Shown here piece by piece: positions 33,074 through 43,526 of a DNA stretch of 64,000 nucleotides; position 1 is the first letter of the stretch; each line of letters opens with the position of its first letter. Location: NCBI GenBank assembly GCA_038893495.1, contig JAWARJ010000001.1:1601824-1665823 (forward strand), in the 5' to 3' direction. Source of the DNA: Thermoproteus sp. (GTDB lineage Archaea; Thermoproteota; Thermoprotei; Thermoproteales; Thermoproteaceae). The notes below the pieces were generated by a model that saw only the letters and a list, made by a program, of their open reading frames with translations, was not told where the DNA came from and made no database searches. A program made the translations under genes and the position numbers.

Positions 33074-33622
33074 ATGGACCTCCGCTATTTGAAGGTCTTG
33101 CTGTTTTTGGCGATAACACAATCCCTAGCGGGCAGGCGCTATATCTCGTCTAAATTAGGCCTAGGCGAGGGCGTCGTGAGGCGGCTTTTAGAGGCGGGCA
33201 GGGAGGCGAAACATATATCTGTCAATCGCGCTGGAGTTAAGATTACAGAGGAGGGGATCAGATATCTGGCAGAGGCCATGTCCATATGTGGCTTGAAGCC
33301 GCTCGCCTATTCCAACAAGTTCGGCGAGAAGCTCTGCGGTAAGATCTGCGTGGCGTTTTCGCTCAGAAGGCCCGTCGAGAATATAGTGAAGTTTAGAGAC
33401 GAGGTAGTGCGCAGAGGCAGTTGCGGGGCCGTCGTGGCGTATATGAAGGGCGGCTTTGTCTATATACCTCTAGCAGATATGCTGTTAGAAGATCTCGACG
33501 CCGACATGGCCCAGGCGTTGAAAAAAGTATTAAAGGAGGGGGAGGTCGTAGTGATAGCATGTGGCGACAATTTCGGCCAGGCCTTGGCGCCTCTCGACGT
33601 GGTCTGCAACGTGATGATGTAA
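33074..33622 (+). CDS. Winged-helix protein with DUF4443-like C-terminal domain
   Basis: A 182-residue protein. The N-terminal 75 residues form a winged helix (AGRRYISSKLGLGEGVVRRL, then ISVNRAGVKITEEGIRYLAE). The C-terminal half has strands KICVAFSLRR and CGAVVAYMKGGFVYIPLAD, resembling archaeal DUF4443 proteins. Likely a ligand-responsive regulator; targets unknown. ATG 33074 is used; the long upstream frame is antisense to TIP49. The last codons overlap the box C/D RNA candidate at 33608. Confidence 0.65.
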   Translation: MDLRYLKVLLFLAITQSLAGRRYISSKLGLGEGVVRRLLEAGREAKHISVNRAGVKITEEGIRYLAEAMSICGLKPLAYSNKFGEKLCGKICVAFSLRRPVENIVKFRDEVVRRGSCGAVVAYMKGGFVYIPLADMLLEDLDADMAQALKKVLKEGEVVVIACGDNFGQALAPLDVVCNVMM

Positions 33623-33662
33623 CCCGGACTGATCGATGAAGTTCGGCATCCTATCTGAAGAC
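33608..33662 (+). ncRNA. Box C/D guide sRNA candidate overlapping a gene 3' end
   Basis: All four boxes are present in order: C GTGATGA (33611-33617), 11-base guide, D' CTGA (33629-33632), C' TCGATGA (33633-33639), 15-base guide, D CTGA (33655-33658). C, D' and D are perfect and C' differs by one base from TTGATGA. The C box overlaps the stop-codon region of the winged-helix gene, an arrangement known for Pyrobaculum sRNAs. No TATA is visible 25 bases upstream, so it may be processed from the mRNA. Targets not identified. Confidence 0.55.
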
Positions 33663-33734
33663 TAGCAATTATCAATATAGATCTACATAGATAGGCTAAA
33701 TCAATGCTTATGAGATCCCCTAACCATAGAATCA

Positions 33735-34967
33735 ATGAGCGAACAAACTGTATCTATCAGGACAACAGGCAAGATAATTCAATCTCCCTGCGGCCCCATA
33801 ATCCATGGACTTGAAGACGTTTTGGTCAAAATAACTACAATAAGCGATATAGACGGACAGACAGGTCGGTTGTGGTATAGAGGCTATAGGATAGAGGACC
33901 TAGCCAACAACTCGACCTACGAGGAGGTGGTGTACCTCCTCCTATATGGCAGGTTGCCCAATAGACAAGAGCTTGAGGGTTTGAAGAAGAGGCTGGCATC
34001 TAACAGAGACCTAAATCCCGCCACTGTGGAGGTGATACGCGCATTAGCCAAGGCGCACCCAATGTTCGCATTGGAGGCCGCGGTGGCTTCAGAGGGCGCA
34101 TACGACGAGGACAATATCAAGCTCGCGGAGGCGTTAAAGGCAGGGCGTTATAAACAGGAGGAGAAAGACTTGGCGCTGAGAATAGCCGAGAAGCTCGTGG
34201 CTAAGTTGCCGACTATTGTGGCTTATCACTATAGGTTCTCTAGGGGCCTAGAGGCCGTGAGGCCCAGATCCGACCTATCACATTCTGCAAACTTCCTGTA
34301 TATGTTCTTCGGCAAGGAGCCAGACCCGCTGGCCACTAGAGCCATAGACCTCTACTTAATACTCCACGCAGACCACGAGATACCTGCCTCTACATTCACC
34401 GCATTAGTCATAAGCGCTACGTTAAGCGACCTCTACTCGGTAGTCGCCGGCGCTATAGGCGCGCTCAAAGGCCCTCTACACGGTGGAGCCAACGAGGCCG
34501 CTGTGAAGGCATATCTAGAAATCGGAGACCCCGCTAAGACAAAAGAGCTGGTAGAAGCCGCGACGAAGCCCGGCGGACCTAGGCTCATGGGAGTAGGCCA
34601 TAGGGTCTACAAGGCATATGACCCACGCGCTAAGATCTTCAAGAAGCTGGTGGAGGACTATACCGCCAAATTCGGAGACCCGCAGAAGCTCTATGCAATA
34701 GCCAGCGGCATTGAGCAGGCCGTGTTGTCGCATCCCTACTTCCAGCAGAGGAAGCTATATCCCAATGTAGACTTCTGGTCTGGCATAGTGTTCTACTACA
34801 TGGGCATACCGTATGACTACTTCACCCCGCTGTTCGCCATGTCTAGAGTGGTCGGATGGACCGCCCACGTGCTTGAATATTGGGAGAATAATAGGCTGTT
34901 CAGACCGAGGGCATGTTATGTAGGACCTCACGACCAACAATATATACCATTAGAATCAAGAACTTAA
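33735..34967 (+). CDS. gltA: Citrate synthase (2-methylcitrate synthase activity possible)
   Basis: A 410-residue citrate synthase condensing oxaloacetate with acetyl-CoA (or propionyl-CoA). The catalytic triad is in place: His249 in GPLHGGAN, His289 in MGVGHRVYK and Asp346 in NVDFWSG; LILHADHE is at 208-215. Short archaeal type, with about 20 extra N-terminal residues (starts ATG 33735). With prpB/prpD at 20-22.5 kb it could also feed the methylcitrate cycle. A weak TATA-like gcttatgag lies about 25 bases upstream. Confidence 0.93.
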   Translation: MSEQTVSIRTTGKIIQSPCGPIIHGLEDVLVKITTISDIDGQTGRLWYRGYRIEDLANNSTYEEVVYLLLYGRLPNRQELEGLKKRLASNRDLNPATVEVIRALAKAHPMFALEAAVASEGAYDEDNIKLAEALKAGRYKQEEKDLALRIAEKLVAKLPTIVAYHYRFSRGLEAVRPRSDLSHSANFLYMFFGKEPDPLATRAIDLYLILHADHEIPASTFTALVISATLSDLYSVVAGAIGALKGPLHGGANEAAVKAYLEIGDPAKTKELVEAATKPGGPRLMGVGHRVYKAYDPRAKIFKKLVEDYTAKFGDPQKLYAIASGIEQAVLSHPYFQQRKLYPNVDFWSGIVFYYMGIPYDYFTPLFAMSRVVGWTAHVLEYWENNRLFRPRACYVGPHDQQYIPLESRT

Positions 34968-35290
34968 ATAATACTATATGTTATTTTTATAGAAAAACTT
35001 TTAGTTTTACCCTTAAAATCTAAATATGATATATATCCATCATGTCTCAACTTAGCGGTTAGAGGGAGTCCGGCCTCCTTTATCCTTTCTTTTAATCTGC
35101 CAACGACCGCCGCCGGCAGTTTAAGCTCCCTCATTAAAACCTCGCCTATTGACTCCACTATGTCGTCTACCTCCTCCTCTAGGGCCTCTCCCTCCAAGCC
35201 TTTGTAATATTCCGTTCTGATGATCGCTCCTTCGTCTTTCCGCCAAGAGATTACGAGCTCGCCTAGGTCTATCTCGGCCAGGACAGACAT
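34964..35290 (-). CDS. Hypothetical protein downstream of malic enzyme
   Basis: A 108-residue protein, starting MSVLAEIDLGELVISWRKDE, with an acidic helix (EEEVDDIVESIGEVLMREL) and a C-terminal pair of strands. No family recognised. ATG 35290 directly follows the malic enzyme stop, so it is the second gene of that operon. Its end overlaps the convergent citrate synthase gene by four bases. Confidence 0.6.
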   Translation of the reverse strand: MSVLAEIDLGELVISWRKDEGAIIRTEYYKGLEGEALEEEVDDIVESIGEVLMRELKLPAAVVGRLKERIKEAGLPLTAKLRHDGYISYLDFKGKTKSFSIKITYSII

Positions 35291-36595
35291 CTACTTCGGT
35301 ATTATGCCAGCGTTAATTAATACCTCCAGCGTCTTTACACTCCTACTGATTATCTCTTGTGCTATGTTCAGCTCCTCCCTATAGCTTAACGGCTTGCGGG
35401 CCAGACCTAGCTCCGAGGCCTTGGCGGCCACAGCCGCCGCCTCGCGGGGATATACCTCCCACTCGGTCATTTTGGGAAGTATATAGTCCTCGTTCATCCT
35501 ACTCTCGACGAATTTAGCTAGCTCCTCTGCCGCCGCTATTAACATCTCGTCGACCACGCCTCTCGACCTCGTGTCCAATAGGCCTCTAAATACTGCAGGA
35601 AATACGAGTGAGTTGTTCACTTGGTTCGGCAAGTCACTTCTTCCCGTCGCCACTATCTTAGCACCGGCCTCTTTAGCCTCCCAAGGCCATATCTCAGGCG
35701 TGGGGTTAGCCAAGGCGAAGACTATGGGGTCTTTATTCATCTGGGATACCCACTCTTTCTTTATGACGCCGGGACCCGGCCGGGATGCGGCCACTACGAT
35801 GTCCACTCCCTTCATGGCTTCCGGTATGCCTCCTCTACGCCGCTCTGCGTTGGTCTTAAGAGCGAGGTCGTACTTCCAGGGGTTTTCCACCATGAGCCTA
35901 TCCATGTCGTCCCTCTCAGGATGTAGTATGCCTCGCGTATCGACTAGTATCAAGTTCCCCGGCTTTACGCCGTAGGCCATTAAAAGCCTCGCCGTATATA
36001 TATTGGAGGCGCCAGCTCCTATAAGCGCTATGGTCGAGTTCCTCAGGTCTCTCCCTGTCAGTTTAGCCGCGTTTATTAGGCCAGCCAACGTGGCCGTGGC
36101 CGTGCCTTGCTGGTCGTCGTGCCATACGGGTATTTTAAGCTCTTTGCTCAGCTGGTCCAATATCCTAAAACACTTAGGCGACTCTATGTCCTCCAGATTT
36201 ATCCCCCCGAAGGCGGGCTCCACCGCCTTTACGACTTCTATAAACTTATCCGCATCTCTAGCCCTAATGGGCAACGGAACCGCGTCGACTCCGCCTAGGT
36301 ACTTAAATATAAGAGCTTTGCCCTCCATTACCGCATAGGCGGCCTCAGGCCCCACGTTGCCGAGCCCCAGAACCCTAGTGCCGTCAGAGATCACTGCTAT
36401 TACATTCCAACGGGACGTTAACTCGAAGGTCAGATCTGGGTTCTCTGATATCCTCCTAGAGACCTCCGCTACGCCGGGGCTGTAATAAATCGCGAAGTCG
36501 TCCATCGAAGTTACGGGGACTTTGGGCACTGTGGCGAACTTGCCGCCGTACTTTCTGTGGATCTCGACTGAAAGCCTATACCACTTATCGACCAT
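35291..36595 (-). CDS. Malic enzyme (decarboxylating malate dehydrogenase)
   Basis: A 434-residue enzyme converting malate to pyruvate and CO2 with NAD(P). The N-terminal domain has [13 protein letters not shown] and [17 protein letters not shown]. Catalytic and metal residues lie in [14 protein letters not shown] and in [18 protein letters not shown]. The NAD(P) Rossmann motif is [13 protein letters not shown], and [10 protein letters not shown] follows. Length is typical of the short prokaryotic type. It leads a two-gene operon and links the citric acid cycle to pyruvate. Confidence 0.93.
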   Translation of the reverse strand: MVDKWYRLSVEIHRKYGGKFATVPKVPVTSMDDFAIYYSPGVAEVSRRISENPDLTFELTSRWNVIAVISDGTRVLGLGNVGPEAAYAVMEGKALIFKYLGGVDAVPLPIRARDADKFIEVVKAVEPAFGGINLEDIESPKCFRILDQLSKELKIPVWHDDQQGTATATLAGLINAAKLTGRDLRNSTIALIGAGASNIYTARLLMAYGVKPGNLILVDTRGILHPERDDMDRLMVENPWKYDLALKTNAERRRGGIPEAMKGVDIVVAASRPGPGVIKKEWVSQMNKDPIVFALANPTPEIWPWEAKEAGAKIVATGRSDLPNQVNNSLVFPAVFRGLLDTRSRGVVDEMLIAAAEELAKFVESRMNEDYILPKMTEWEVYPREAAAVAAKASELGLARKPLSYREELNIAQEIISRSVKTLEVLINAGIIPK

Positions 36596-36637
36596 TGTTC
36601 TTTTTACATTTTTAAGGTATAAATAGTTTGTCTTACC

Positions 36638-37042
36638 ATGATTTCGTTAATCGGCGAATATAAATGTGTTATACATCCCCATAACAACTATATAGAAATT
36701 ATAAAAAATGATGTTTTAATATATGCAATTAGATCCAATAAATTAGCTCATGAAGTATATAGGTTAATAAATACAATTCAAGAGCTTCGTCGCGGCAATA
36801 TGGGCGTAAAGCTCGTCGTAACGACATGCGAAGATTGGACAGCCCACGTAGAGCCCCGCATTACTGGCTCCGGCTGGATTGTCGATTATGACATGAGGAG
36901 AATAGTAGGTGCTAGGTGTCTAGACGGCTTATGTATCCTGGCCTCTAGATGTGTGGGCAGGAACGTTTCGTACATCGATGGGAGGGAATATGTGGCGGAG
37001 ATCCTACCTAGGGCCTTAGGGTACGAACTTGTAGATTTTTAA
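36638..37042 (+). CDS. Hypothetical protein
   Basis: A 134-residue protein starting [20 protein letters not shown]. The first 50 codons are strongly AT-rich and the remainder (from [20 protein letters not shown]) is of normal composition, which suggests either a fused or a transferred 5' part. Four Cys occur in the second half. No family recognised. Divergent from malic enzyme; followed by the box C/D RNA candidate at 37061. Confidence 0.55.
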   Translation: MISLIGEYKCVIHPHNNYIEIIKNDVLIYAIRSNKLAHEVYRLINTIQELRRGNMGVKLVVTTCEDWTAHVEPRITGSGWIVDYDMRRIVGARCLDGLCILASRCVGRNVSYIDGREYVAEILPRALGYELVDF

Positions 37043-37044
37043 AC
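37034..37044 (+). promoter_or_regulatory. TATA box for the sRNA candidate at 37061
   Basis: The run gatttttaaac, overlapping the stop codon of the preceding gene, is centred about 24 bases upstream of 37062, just before the C box. It is well placed as an independent promoter. Confidence 0.45.
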
Positions 37045-37060
37045 GCCTACGTCCCTCTAG

Positions 37061-37112
37061 GCGGTGATGTAAAGGTTTCCGGTGCGACTAGTGAGCGGGC
37101 CGCACGTGCTGA

Positions 37113-37115
<3 letters not shown>
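37061..37115 (+). ncRNA. Box C/D guide sRNA candidate in a convergent gap
   Basis: The 70-base gap between two convergent genes holds a C box GTGATGT (37064-37070, one base off) and a D box CTGA (37109-37112) with 38 bases between, the standard inner length. Internal boxes are degenerate: D' GCGA (37084-37087) and C' AGTGAGC (37090-37096), leaving a 12-base D guide gggccgcacgtg. A TATA box at 37034-37044 would start transcription at about 37061. Targets not identified. Confidence 0.5.
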
Positions 37116-38676
<1,561 letters not shown>

Positions 38677-38708
38677 CGGCCGCGTCTACTCTTCGGGATA
38701 TTAAAATT

Positions 38709-39302
38709 CTACCTCAATTTCCTCGCCGATAGAAGTAAATTCACTATATAGTCCGCCGCTATCTCTGCGTGCTCGAAGGGCCTGGACTGGGGCTTGCCTC
38801 TGAAGTTTATTATGTGGACCGTACATTCGGCCGCGTTTGCGGCGGCGAATGCGTAGTACCTATTGGCCATTTGGTGTAGCTCTATCTCCTCTTCGGTCTC
38901 TACGTCTCTAAACCTAGTGGGGTCTCCCCTACGCCTCTCTAAGATGTCTTTGGGGTCGTATTCGACTAGGATTATCGCGTCCGGTTTTAATCTGGCAACA
39001 ACCCTGTCGGGAAGTCCCGGATAGTAGCCTCCGAACATTTTTATCGAGGCGTGGGTGTCGACTATGATGTCGCCTGGCAGAGACGCTATATAGTCGGCGG
39101 CCTCCTCTTGGACCTTTCTATATTCCTCTACGGGTATTTTCTTCCTCATCTCGTCTCTATTCTCTATCCCGAATTTCTTCTTGGATATCTCTAACATCAC
39201 GTCGCCGAAATTTACTATCTGTACGTCTGGCAACTTCTTCTTCACATAATTCATTATGGTAGTCTTTCCGCTCCCCGGAACTGCCACTAAAATGAGCCTC
39301 AT
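38709..39302 (-). CDS. adkA: Adenylate kinase, archaeal type
   Basis: A 197-residue archaeal AdkA interconverting AMP+ATP and 2 ADP. The P-loop is AVPGSGKTTIMNYV (8-21), the AMP-binding region is VNFGDVMLEISKK, and the lid/Arg-rich segment is ILERRRGDPTRFRDVETEEE. It lacks a zinc lid, as usual for archaea. Length is typical (about 190-195). Separate minus-strand unit between hps and the DJ-1-like gene. Confidence 0.92.
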   Translation of the reverse strand: MRLILVAVPGSGKTTIMNYVKKKLPDVQIVNFGDVMLEISKKKFGIENRDEMRKKIPVEEYRKVQEEAADYIASLPGDIIVDTHASIKMFGGYYPGLPDRVVARLKPDAIILVEYDPKDILERRRGDPTRFRDVETEEEIELHQMANRYYAFAAANAAECTVHIINFRGKPQSRPFEHAEIAADYIVNLLLSARKLR

Positions 39303-39333
39303 TGGAACTTGATGAAAACTATACTTTTAAGTA

Positions 39334-39975
39334 TTACTTAGTAATTATAGATTTCAACGAGAGGAAAGCTTCTCTAGGCGACGGCGATGAAGTGATGGCG
39401 CGGCCTATAATTGCAATGTCTAGTCTGGATCTCGCTATCTTCTCAAGCTCTTGTCTACCTATGCCGCCGGCAACCGCCACAACTACGCCTAGATCCTTAA
39501 TCCTTTCGGCCTCGCCTATAAGTTGATCTACAGTGACCCCCCGCCTCTTCTGTACGTCTATGCCCATGTGGAGTATTACGGCATCGGGGGCAACCTTCTC
39601 TATGATTTCCTTAATCCTATCGTAGGGCCTCAACAGGCCTATCGTATCTATTGCTGTCTTGACGCCCAGCTCCCGCCCCCTCCTCACGAACTCCTCTATC
39701 GTCTCTATGTTAGTCGCCGCCATCACTGTGGCCCAGTCGGCCCCAGCGGCTTTGGCCATCTCCACTTCGAGGGCGCCCACGTCGGCTGTCTTCAGGTCCG
39801 CGACTACCTCCGCCGAGGGACATGAAGATTTTATCAGGGCGACGGCCCCCATGCCGAATGCCTTTATTAGCGGCGTCCCCGCCTCTAGGAGGTCCGCGCC
39901 AGCTCCACATAGACTTCGTGCCATATCGGCAGCCTTAAATAAATCGGTCAGGTCGAGAGCTACTTGTATCCTCAT
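39334..39975 (-). CDS. 3-Hexulose-6-phosphate synthase (OMPDC superfamily)
   Basis: A 213-residue TIM barrel. The HPS signature starts VALDLTDLFKAADMARSLCG, GADLLEAGTPLIKAFG; the catalytic D-x-K-x-x-D is in VVADLKTADVGALEVEMA; phosphate binding lies in VVAVAGGIGRQEL and IAIIGRAITSS. HPS and OMP decarboxylase share this motif, but EAGTPLIK and DVGxLE favour HPS. In archaea lacking the oxidative pentose pathway it runs in reverse to make ribulose-5-phosphate. Its isomerase partner is not nearby. Confidence 0.85.
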   Translation of the reverse strand: MRIQVALDLTDLFKAADMARSLCGAGADLLEAGTPLIKAFGMGAVALIKSSCPSAEVVADLKTADVGALEVEMAKAAGADWATVMAATNIETIEEFVRRGRELGVKTAIDTIGLLRPYDRIKEIIEKVAPDAVILHMGIDVQKRRGVTVDQLIGEAERIKDLGVVVAVAGGIGRQELEKIARSRLDIAIIGRAITSSPSPREAFLSLKSIITK

Positions 39976-40008
39976 GAGAATTAAAAACTATGGCGTTTTT
40001 ACAGTTAC

Positions 40009-40449
40009 GTGTCGTGCCCTAAGCCGGCCGAATATCAATACGGCGAACATACGGCGGACGTATTGATAATAGCATATGGATGTACCTTGGGCGAGGCGTT
40101 TAGGAACGCCGCCATCGCCACGGCCGACGTGACTTATTACAGCGAGCGCGTACAGCCCGCTGAAGCCAAAACCGTAGAGCTAGAACACGAAGACCTAGAG
40201 GGCTTGTTGTTCTCCTGGATAAGCGAGGTGTTGTACCTATTCGACGGCGAGAAGTTCGCCATGAGTAGAGACATTTCGGTGGATATCTCGGGCGAGGGCC
40301 CCTATAGGCTCGTGGCGTCGATAAGAGGCGAGAAGTACGATATAAACAAACATGGATTTAAAGGCCTCATAGTCAAGGCCATGACGTACAATATGATGGA
40401 GATAAGGCGAGACGGCTATTGGTCTCTACAATTCGTCGTAGATATATGA
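40009..40449 (+). CDS. Archease
   Basis: A 146-residue archease, a chaperone-like activator of the RNA ligase RtcB in tRNA splicing. [14 protein letters not shown] at the N-terminus and [21 protein letters not shown] in the middle are family hallmarks, with the metal-binding Asp at the C-terminal end (FVVDI). GTG 40009 start. RtcB is not in the window. The next gene overlaps its stop (ATGA). Confidence 0.9.
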   Translation: MSCPKPAEYQYGEHTADVLIIAYGCTLGEAFRNAAIATADVTYYSERVQPAEAKTVELEHEDLEGLLFSWISEVLYLFDGEKFAMSRDISVDISGEGPYRLVASIRGEKYDINKHGFKGLIVKAMTYNMMEIRRDGYWSLQFVVDI

Positions 40450-40742
40450 GCTTCTATGAGTTCTTATGGGAGTCCGTCAAAAAGCCGGAACTCCTATTGG
40501 AATACGCCAGGCGGGCGGGCCTCGTGGTCTATGCTGACATTAAGGGCGATTTTTACGACAGGCTGAAATTAGTGGCGAAGCTGTCTGTAGATGTCTTCGA
40601 GGCGGAGATCTCTAGACTCGATGTAGAGATGCCGCAAGTAAAAGAGCGGTGTCGCGACGTGAGGCGGTTCGTCCTGGAGGCGAGACAGGACCTAGAGGAG
40701 GCCGGCAGAGACGCCTCAGATTTAAGGGCGCCCACTTGTTAA
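40446..40742 (+). CDS. Hypothetical helical protein coupled to archease
   Basis: A 98-residue protein starting [20 protein letters not shown]. It is mostly helical with several acidic/basic heptads ([20 protein letters not shown]). No family recognised. ATG 40446 overlaps the archease TGA, so it is probably co-translated and may act in tRNA splicing or RNA repair; that is inference from position. Confidence 0.6.
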   Translation: MSFYEFLWESVKKPELLLEYARRAGLVVYADIKGDFYDRLKLVAKLSVDVFEAEISRLDVEMPQVKERCRDVRRFVLEARQDLEEAGRDASDLRAPTC

Positions 40743-40864
40743 ACTACTTCCGGCCCCTCCTCCTTTAACATTTCGGCGAGCTTCCTCCTTTCCTCCTCCC
40801 TGGGGACCAGTCTGAGTATCAGCACCCATAGATTCAACTTCACGGCGCTGGCGGCTTCCAGCAA
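40739..40864 (-). CDS. Small 41-residue hypothetical protein (candidate)
   Basis: The minus-strand frame with TTG at 40864 or GTG at 40843 encodes a short peptide with VKLNLWVLILRLVPREEERR then [14 protein letters not shown]. The longer frame to 41074 is antisense to the zinc-ribbon gene and less likely. A TATA-like ttaaaata on the minus strand at about 40901-40908 could serve it. The hydrophobic-then-amphipathic layout suggests a small helical protein; it may be chance. Confidence 0.3.
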   Translation of the reverse strand: MLEAASAVKLNLWVLILRLVPREEERRKLAEMLKEEGPEVV

Positions 40865-40936
40865 TATAACGCAACGAGACAAAAAACCGCAATGCGTTAT
40901 TTTAACCGAGGCCAATTTTAAAATGCCCAGAAACGT

Positions 40937-41197
40937 ATGGCGATGACCCTCCTCGAGGCCGTAAAGCCCACGACGGCCTTCCAGACAACGTTCGTATGTA
41001 GGCGTTGTGGTTCCCACCTCGTCTTTATAGAGGACGGCGATAATGTATGGCTTGGATGCGATAGGTGCGCCCAATACGTCAGAATGAACAAGAGGGAGGC
41101 TAGGCGTTATTGGAACTACACCTCACGTGTGGTGCTCTGGCGCGACATGTTGTTGGACCTCTACGAGGCCTTCAAGGCCTCGGTGGGCGAAGACTAG
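40937..41197 (+). CDS. Zinc-ribbon hypothetical protein
   Basis: An 86-residue protein with a single zinc ribbon: CRRCG near residue 21 and CDRCAQYVRM near residue 41. The C-terminal half is helical (ARRYWNYTSRVVLWRDMLLD). No family recognised. ATG 40937 follows a TATA-like aattttaaaa (40914-40923) by about 20-25 bases; an ATG two codons on is equally possible. It is convergent with the gene at 41194 (four-base overlap). Confidence 0.6.
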   Translation: MAMTLLEAVKPTTAFQTTFVCRRCGSHLVFIEDGDNVWLGCDRCAQYVRMNKREARRYWNYTSRVVLWRDMLLDLYEAFKASVGED

Positions 41198-41553
41198 TCG
41201 CCTTCGCCCAGCTTGTACTCGCGTCCGTGTCTAACTATACGTAGCCTAGTCTTAAGCGGAATTACGAACCCCGCGTTGGTTAGAATCCTATAGAGCTCGT
41301 GGTCCCACAACTCTTTTATTATGCCCTGTCTATGCAGTTCTACTATCTTCCTAAATAGTGGAATTAAGGAGTCGCCGTAGAGCTCGAGGGCCGTATCAAG
41401 GATCTCCTCGGCCCTGTCGCCCTTCAACAAACTCCTCACAGTTTTCAGGATGTCCTCCTTCGAGAGCGGTTTCTCCTCTTGTTTCTTTACCATCTGTTTG
41501 GCGGCTATCTCCAACGCCTTCCTTTTTATAATAGTGTCGATGTCGTCCGACAT
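41194..41553 (-). CDS. Hypothetical helical protein downstream of pheT
   Basis: A 119-residue protein starting MSDDIDTIIKRKALEIAAKQ with charged helices and a C-terminal region VIPLKTRLRIVRHGREYKLG. No family recognised. It lies 38 bases downstream of the pheT stop on the same strand and might be co-transcribed. Confidence 0.6.
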   Translation of the reverse strand: MSDDIDTIIKRKALEIAAKQMVKKQEEKPLSKEDILKTVRSLLKGDRAEEILDTALELYGDSLIPLFRKIVELHRQGIIKELWDHELYRILTNAGFVIPLKTRLRIVRHGREYKLGEGD

Positions 41554-41591
41554 ATCCGTTACGTCGTTCGAGGTTAATAAATCTTGGGAGG

Positions 41592-43151
41592 CTACAGTAA
41601 CAACTCGCCCAGAACTAAAGGCGTGAATACCTCAAAGCCCACCAATATTTCTGGCTTGACCTCGCCCACATATCCCGAGATGTCTCCGCCCACCTTGACG
41701 CATCTGCCTTCTATACTCCATGGCGCCCTCCAGTTTTCTACCCTACAGTTGACTCCCAACGCCGAACACAGGGCGTTGACGGCCGATATGCCGTCAGTAA
41801 TCGTGACCCCCTCGCCGCCTATGGCTATGGCGACGGCCCTTCTGGTAACGCCGTTTACTATCACGTCGCCTACTTCAAAAAGCTTGAATCTGGGCCTCTT
41901 CAACGCCGCCGCTACGAGGAGGAGTTCGGGCAGTATGGAAGGCCTCACGGCATCTAGGCGTTCAGATACGGGATTTTTCACTCTGGGGTATGTGAACCCG
42001 AACGCGTCAAATAGAGCCGAGTACGCCAATACGCCGTTCATAACCTCTTGGAACCCCAGAATCGATAAGGCCCTTCTGGCGTCTTCGGAGGCGATTTCTA
42101 TTTTGTGTTTTCTGCCCGCCGTAATTATGGGCGGCGGCTCTCTGGGGAGGTCGTTGTATCCCTTCATTATCGCTATATCTTCAGCTATATCTACCCAGCT
42201 GAGCACGTTGATCCTATATGGCGCTACCAATACTCTGCCGTCTTGTACGTCGTGCCTCGCCTTACGCAACAAGGCGATATATTCATCATCTGCGAGCTTG
42301 ACGCCGAGTATTTCCTCCACAGACTCCTTCTTGACTTCGAACGCCCGCCCTTCAAATCTTGTGGGATACCCCCCGTTTATCTTAACTAGTTCGATCTTCT
42401 TACTTTGACTACGTTCAGCCAAGCTGTAGCTCAACACAGCCAGGATTTTCAATAGGGGCTCAAGCTGGGGGCCTGTGACGTCTATCAATATATCTCTGGT
42501 CGAGGTGGTCACCTTACAACATTCGCTACCCAACACGGGTATTACTACCATTATCTTGCCGTCGGAGTCCACCAGAGCTGGAGGTCTCTCCCTGTTTATC
42601 AGAGTGGAGTACTTCCTGCCCTTATCGGTTATTTCGTACATCTCCTTGATCTTAACAGGTCTGTCCAGGCCGAGAGGCACATATTCGTCTTCTTGGGAGA
42701 CCCTCTTGTAGAATATCGGCGGCTTGATCTTGGAGAGGTCGTAGAAGCCTATCGCTATTTTCTTCCTATCGCGCCCATAGGTGTCATGTAGTTTTTCCTG
42801 TAGCTGTATCATTTGTACTATAGCCTCGTCGTCTAGGCGTAAACCTCTAACCACCGCCATGACGGCATAAGGTCTTTCCTCTATGGCGCTTACATATTTC
42901 AACTCGACGGGGCCCTCCATTATTTCGACTTTAGGAAGGCCCGTCTCGACGCCTAAGACGCCTTTTAGCGTTCTCGCAAGGCCCTCCGCCGAGAAGTGGT
43001 CGGGCCTGTCATGAGTAATTTCTATTTTCATCCTGTCGCCCTCTCTGCTCTCGACCTCTCCCTTTATGTACTCCAACGCCTTTATGATCTTGTTTTCAGT
43101 CTCGCCGATCAGTCTCTCCAAGTCCCATATGGATACGTCAATTACAGGCAC
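41592..43151 (-). CDS. pheT: Phenylalanyl-tRNA synthetase beta subunit
   Basis: A 519-residue archaeal PheT. It begins MPVIDVSIWDLERLIGETEN, has the B3/B4 editing-domain elements (RPYAVMAVVRGLRLDDEAI), TTSTRDILIDVTGPQ, and the B5 domain with VAPYRINVLSWVDIAEDIAI, followed by the catalytic-like core (NPVSERLDAVRPSILPELL). Shorter than bacterial PheT, as usual for archaea. The alpha subunit gene pheS is not in the window, so the two subunits are encoded apart. Confidence 0.93.
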   Translation of the reverse strand: MPVIDVSIWDLERLIGETENKIIKALEYIKGEVESREGDRMKIEITHDRPDHFSAEGLARTLKGVLGVETGLPKVEIMEGPVELKYVSAIEERPYAVMAVVRGLRLDDEAIVQMIQLQEKLHDTYGRDRKKIAIGFYDLSKIKPPIFYKRVSQEDEYVPLGLDRPVKIKEMYEITDKGRKYSTLINRERPPALVDSDGKIMVVIPVLGSECCKVTTSTRDILIDVTGPQLEPLLKILAVLSYSLAERSQSKKIELVKINGGYPTRFEGRAFEVKKESVEEILGVKLADDEYIALLRKARHDVQDGRVLVAPYRINVLSWVDIAEDIAIMKGYNDLPREPPPIITAGRKHKIEIASEDARRALSILGFQEVMNGVLAYSALFDAFGFTYPRVKNPVSERLDAVRPSILPELLLVAAALKRPRFKLFEVGDVIVNGVTRRAVAIAIGGEGVTITDGISAVNALCSALGVNCRVENWRAPWSIEGRCVKVGGDISGYVGEVKPEILVGFEVFTPLVLGELLL

Positions 43152-43196
43152 GGAGCACAGATAGAATCCTTATAAAACATATACTCGTCGTTAACT

Positions 43197-43493
43197 ATGG
43201 GCAGAGAGCGCGTCGAGGAGTACTTCAAGAAGCTCTCAGAGACGTTGGAGAGAAGATCTAAAAGGCTGACGGTCGAGTGGCGGCGCGACGAGGCGCTTGG
43301 CCAAATACAACTAGATGAAGATTTTTACGTATTTATAGTCCTCTCGTGGGCCGGCGATGAGTACTACATAGAATACATGGTGGGTGATGAAAACGCCGTG
43401 ATTCAAGCCAGACATGTGGGCGCGTTGGACGACGCGGTGTCCATAATTAAAGAGGCCCATGGCCTCGCGTTGAAGATGGGACTTATATCGTAA
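43197..43493 (+). CDS. Hypothetical protein upstream of the S19-S17 genes
   Basis: A 98-residue protein starting MGRERVEEYFKKLSETLERR, with a central beta region (DEDFYVFIVLSWAGDEYYIE) and a C-terminal helix. No family recognised. It is preceded by a TATA-like cttataaaac (43169-43178) about 23 bases before the ATG and precedes S19 by 33 bases on the same strand. Confidence 0.6.
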   Translation: MGRERVEEYFKKLSETLERRSKRLTVEWRRDEALGQIQLDEDFYVFIVLSWAGDEYYIEYMVGDENAVIQARHVGALDDAVSIIKEAHGLALKMGLIS

Positions 43494-43498
43494 GAAGA

Positions 43499-43507
43499 GA
43501 TATAAAC
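43499..43507 (+). promoter_or_regulatory. TATA box for the S19-S17-xpf operon
   Basis: The run gatataaac is centred about 24 bases upstream of the S19 ATG at 43527. Confidence 0.45.
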
Positions 43508-43526
43508 ACCACTTCATCTGCGGACG

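Noticed and set aside
42286-42330. Minus-strand GATGATGA inside pheT as a C box
   Set aside because: No CTGA at guide distance; the hit is expected by chance in a window of this size.
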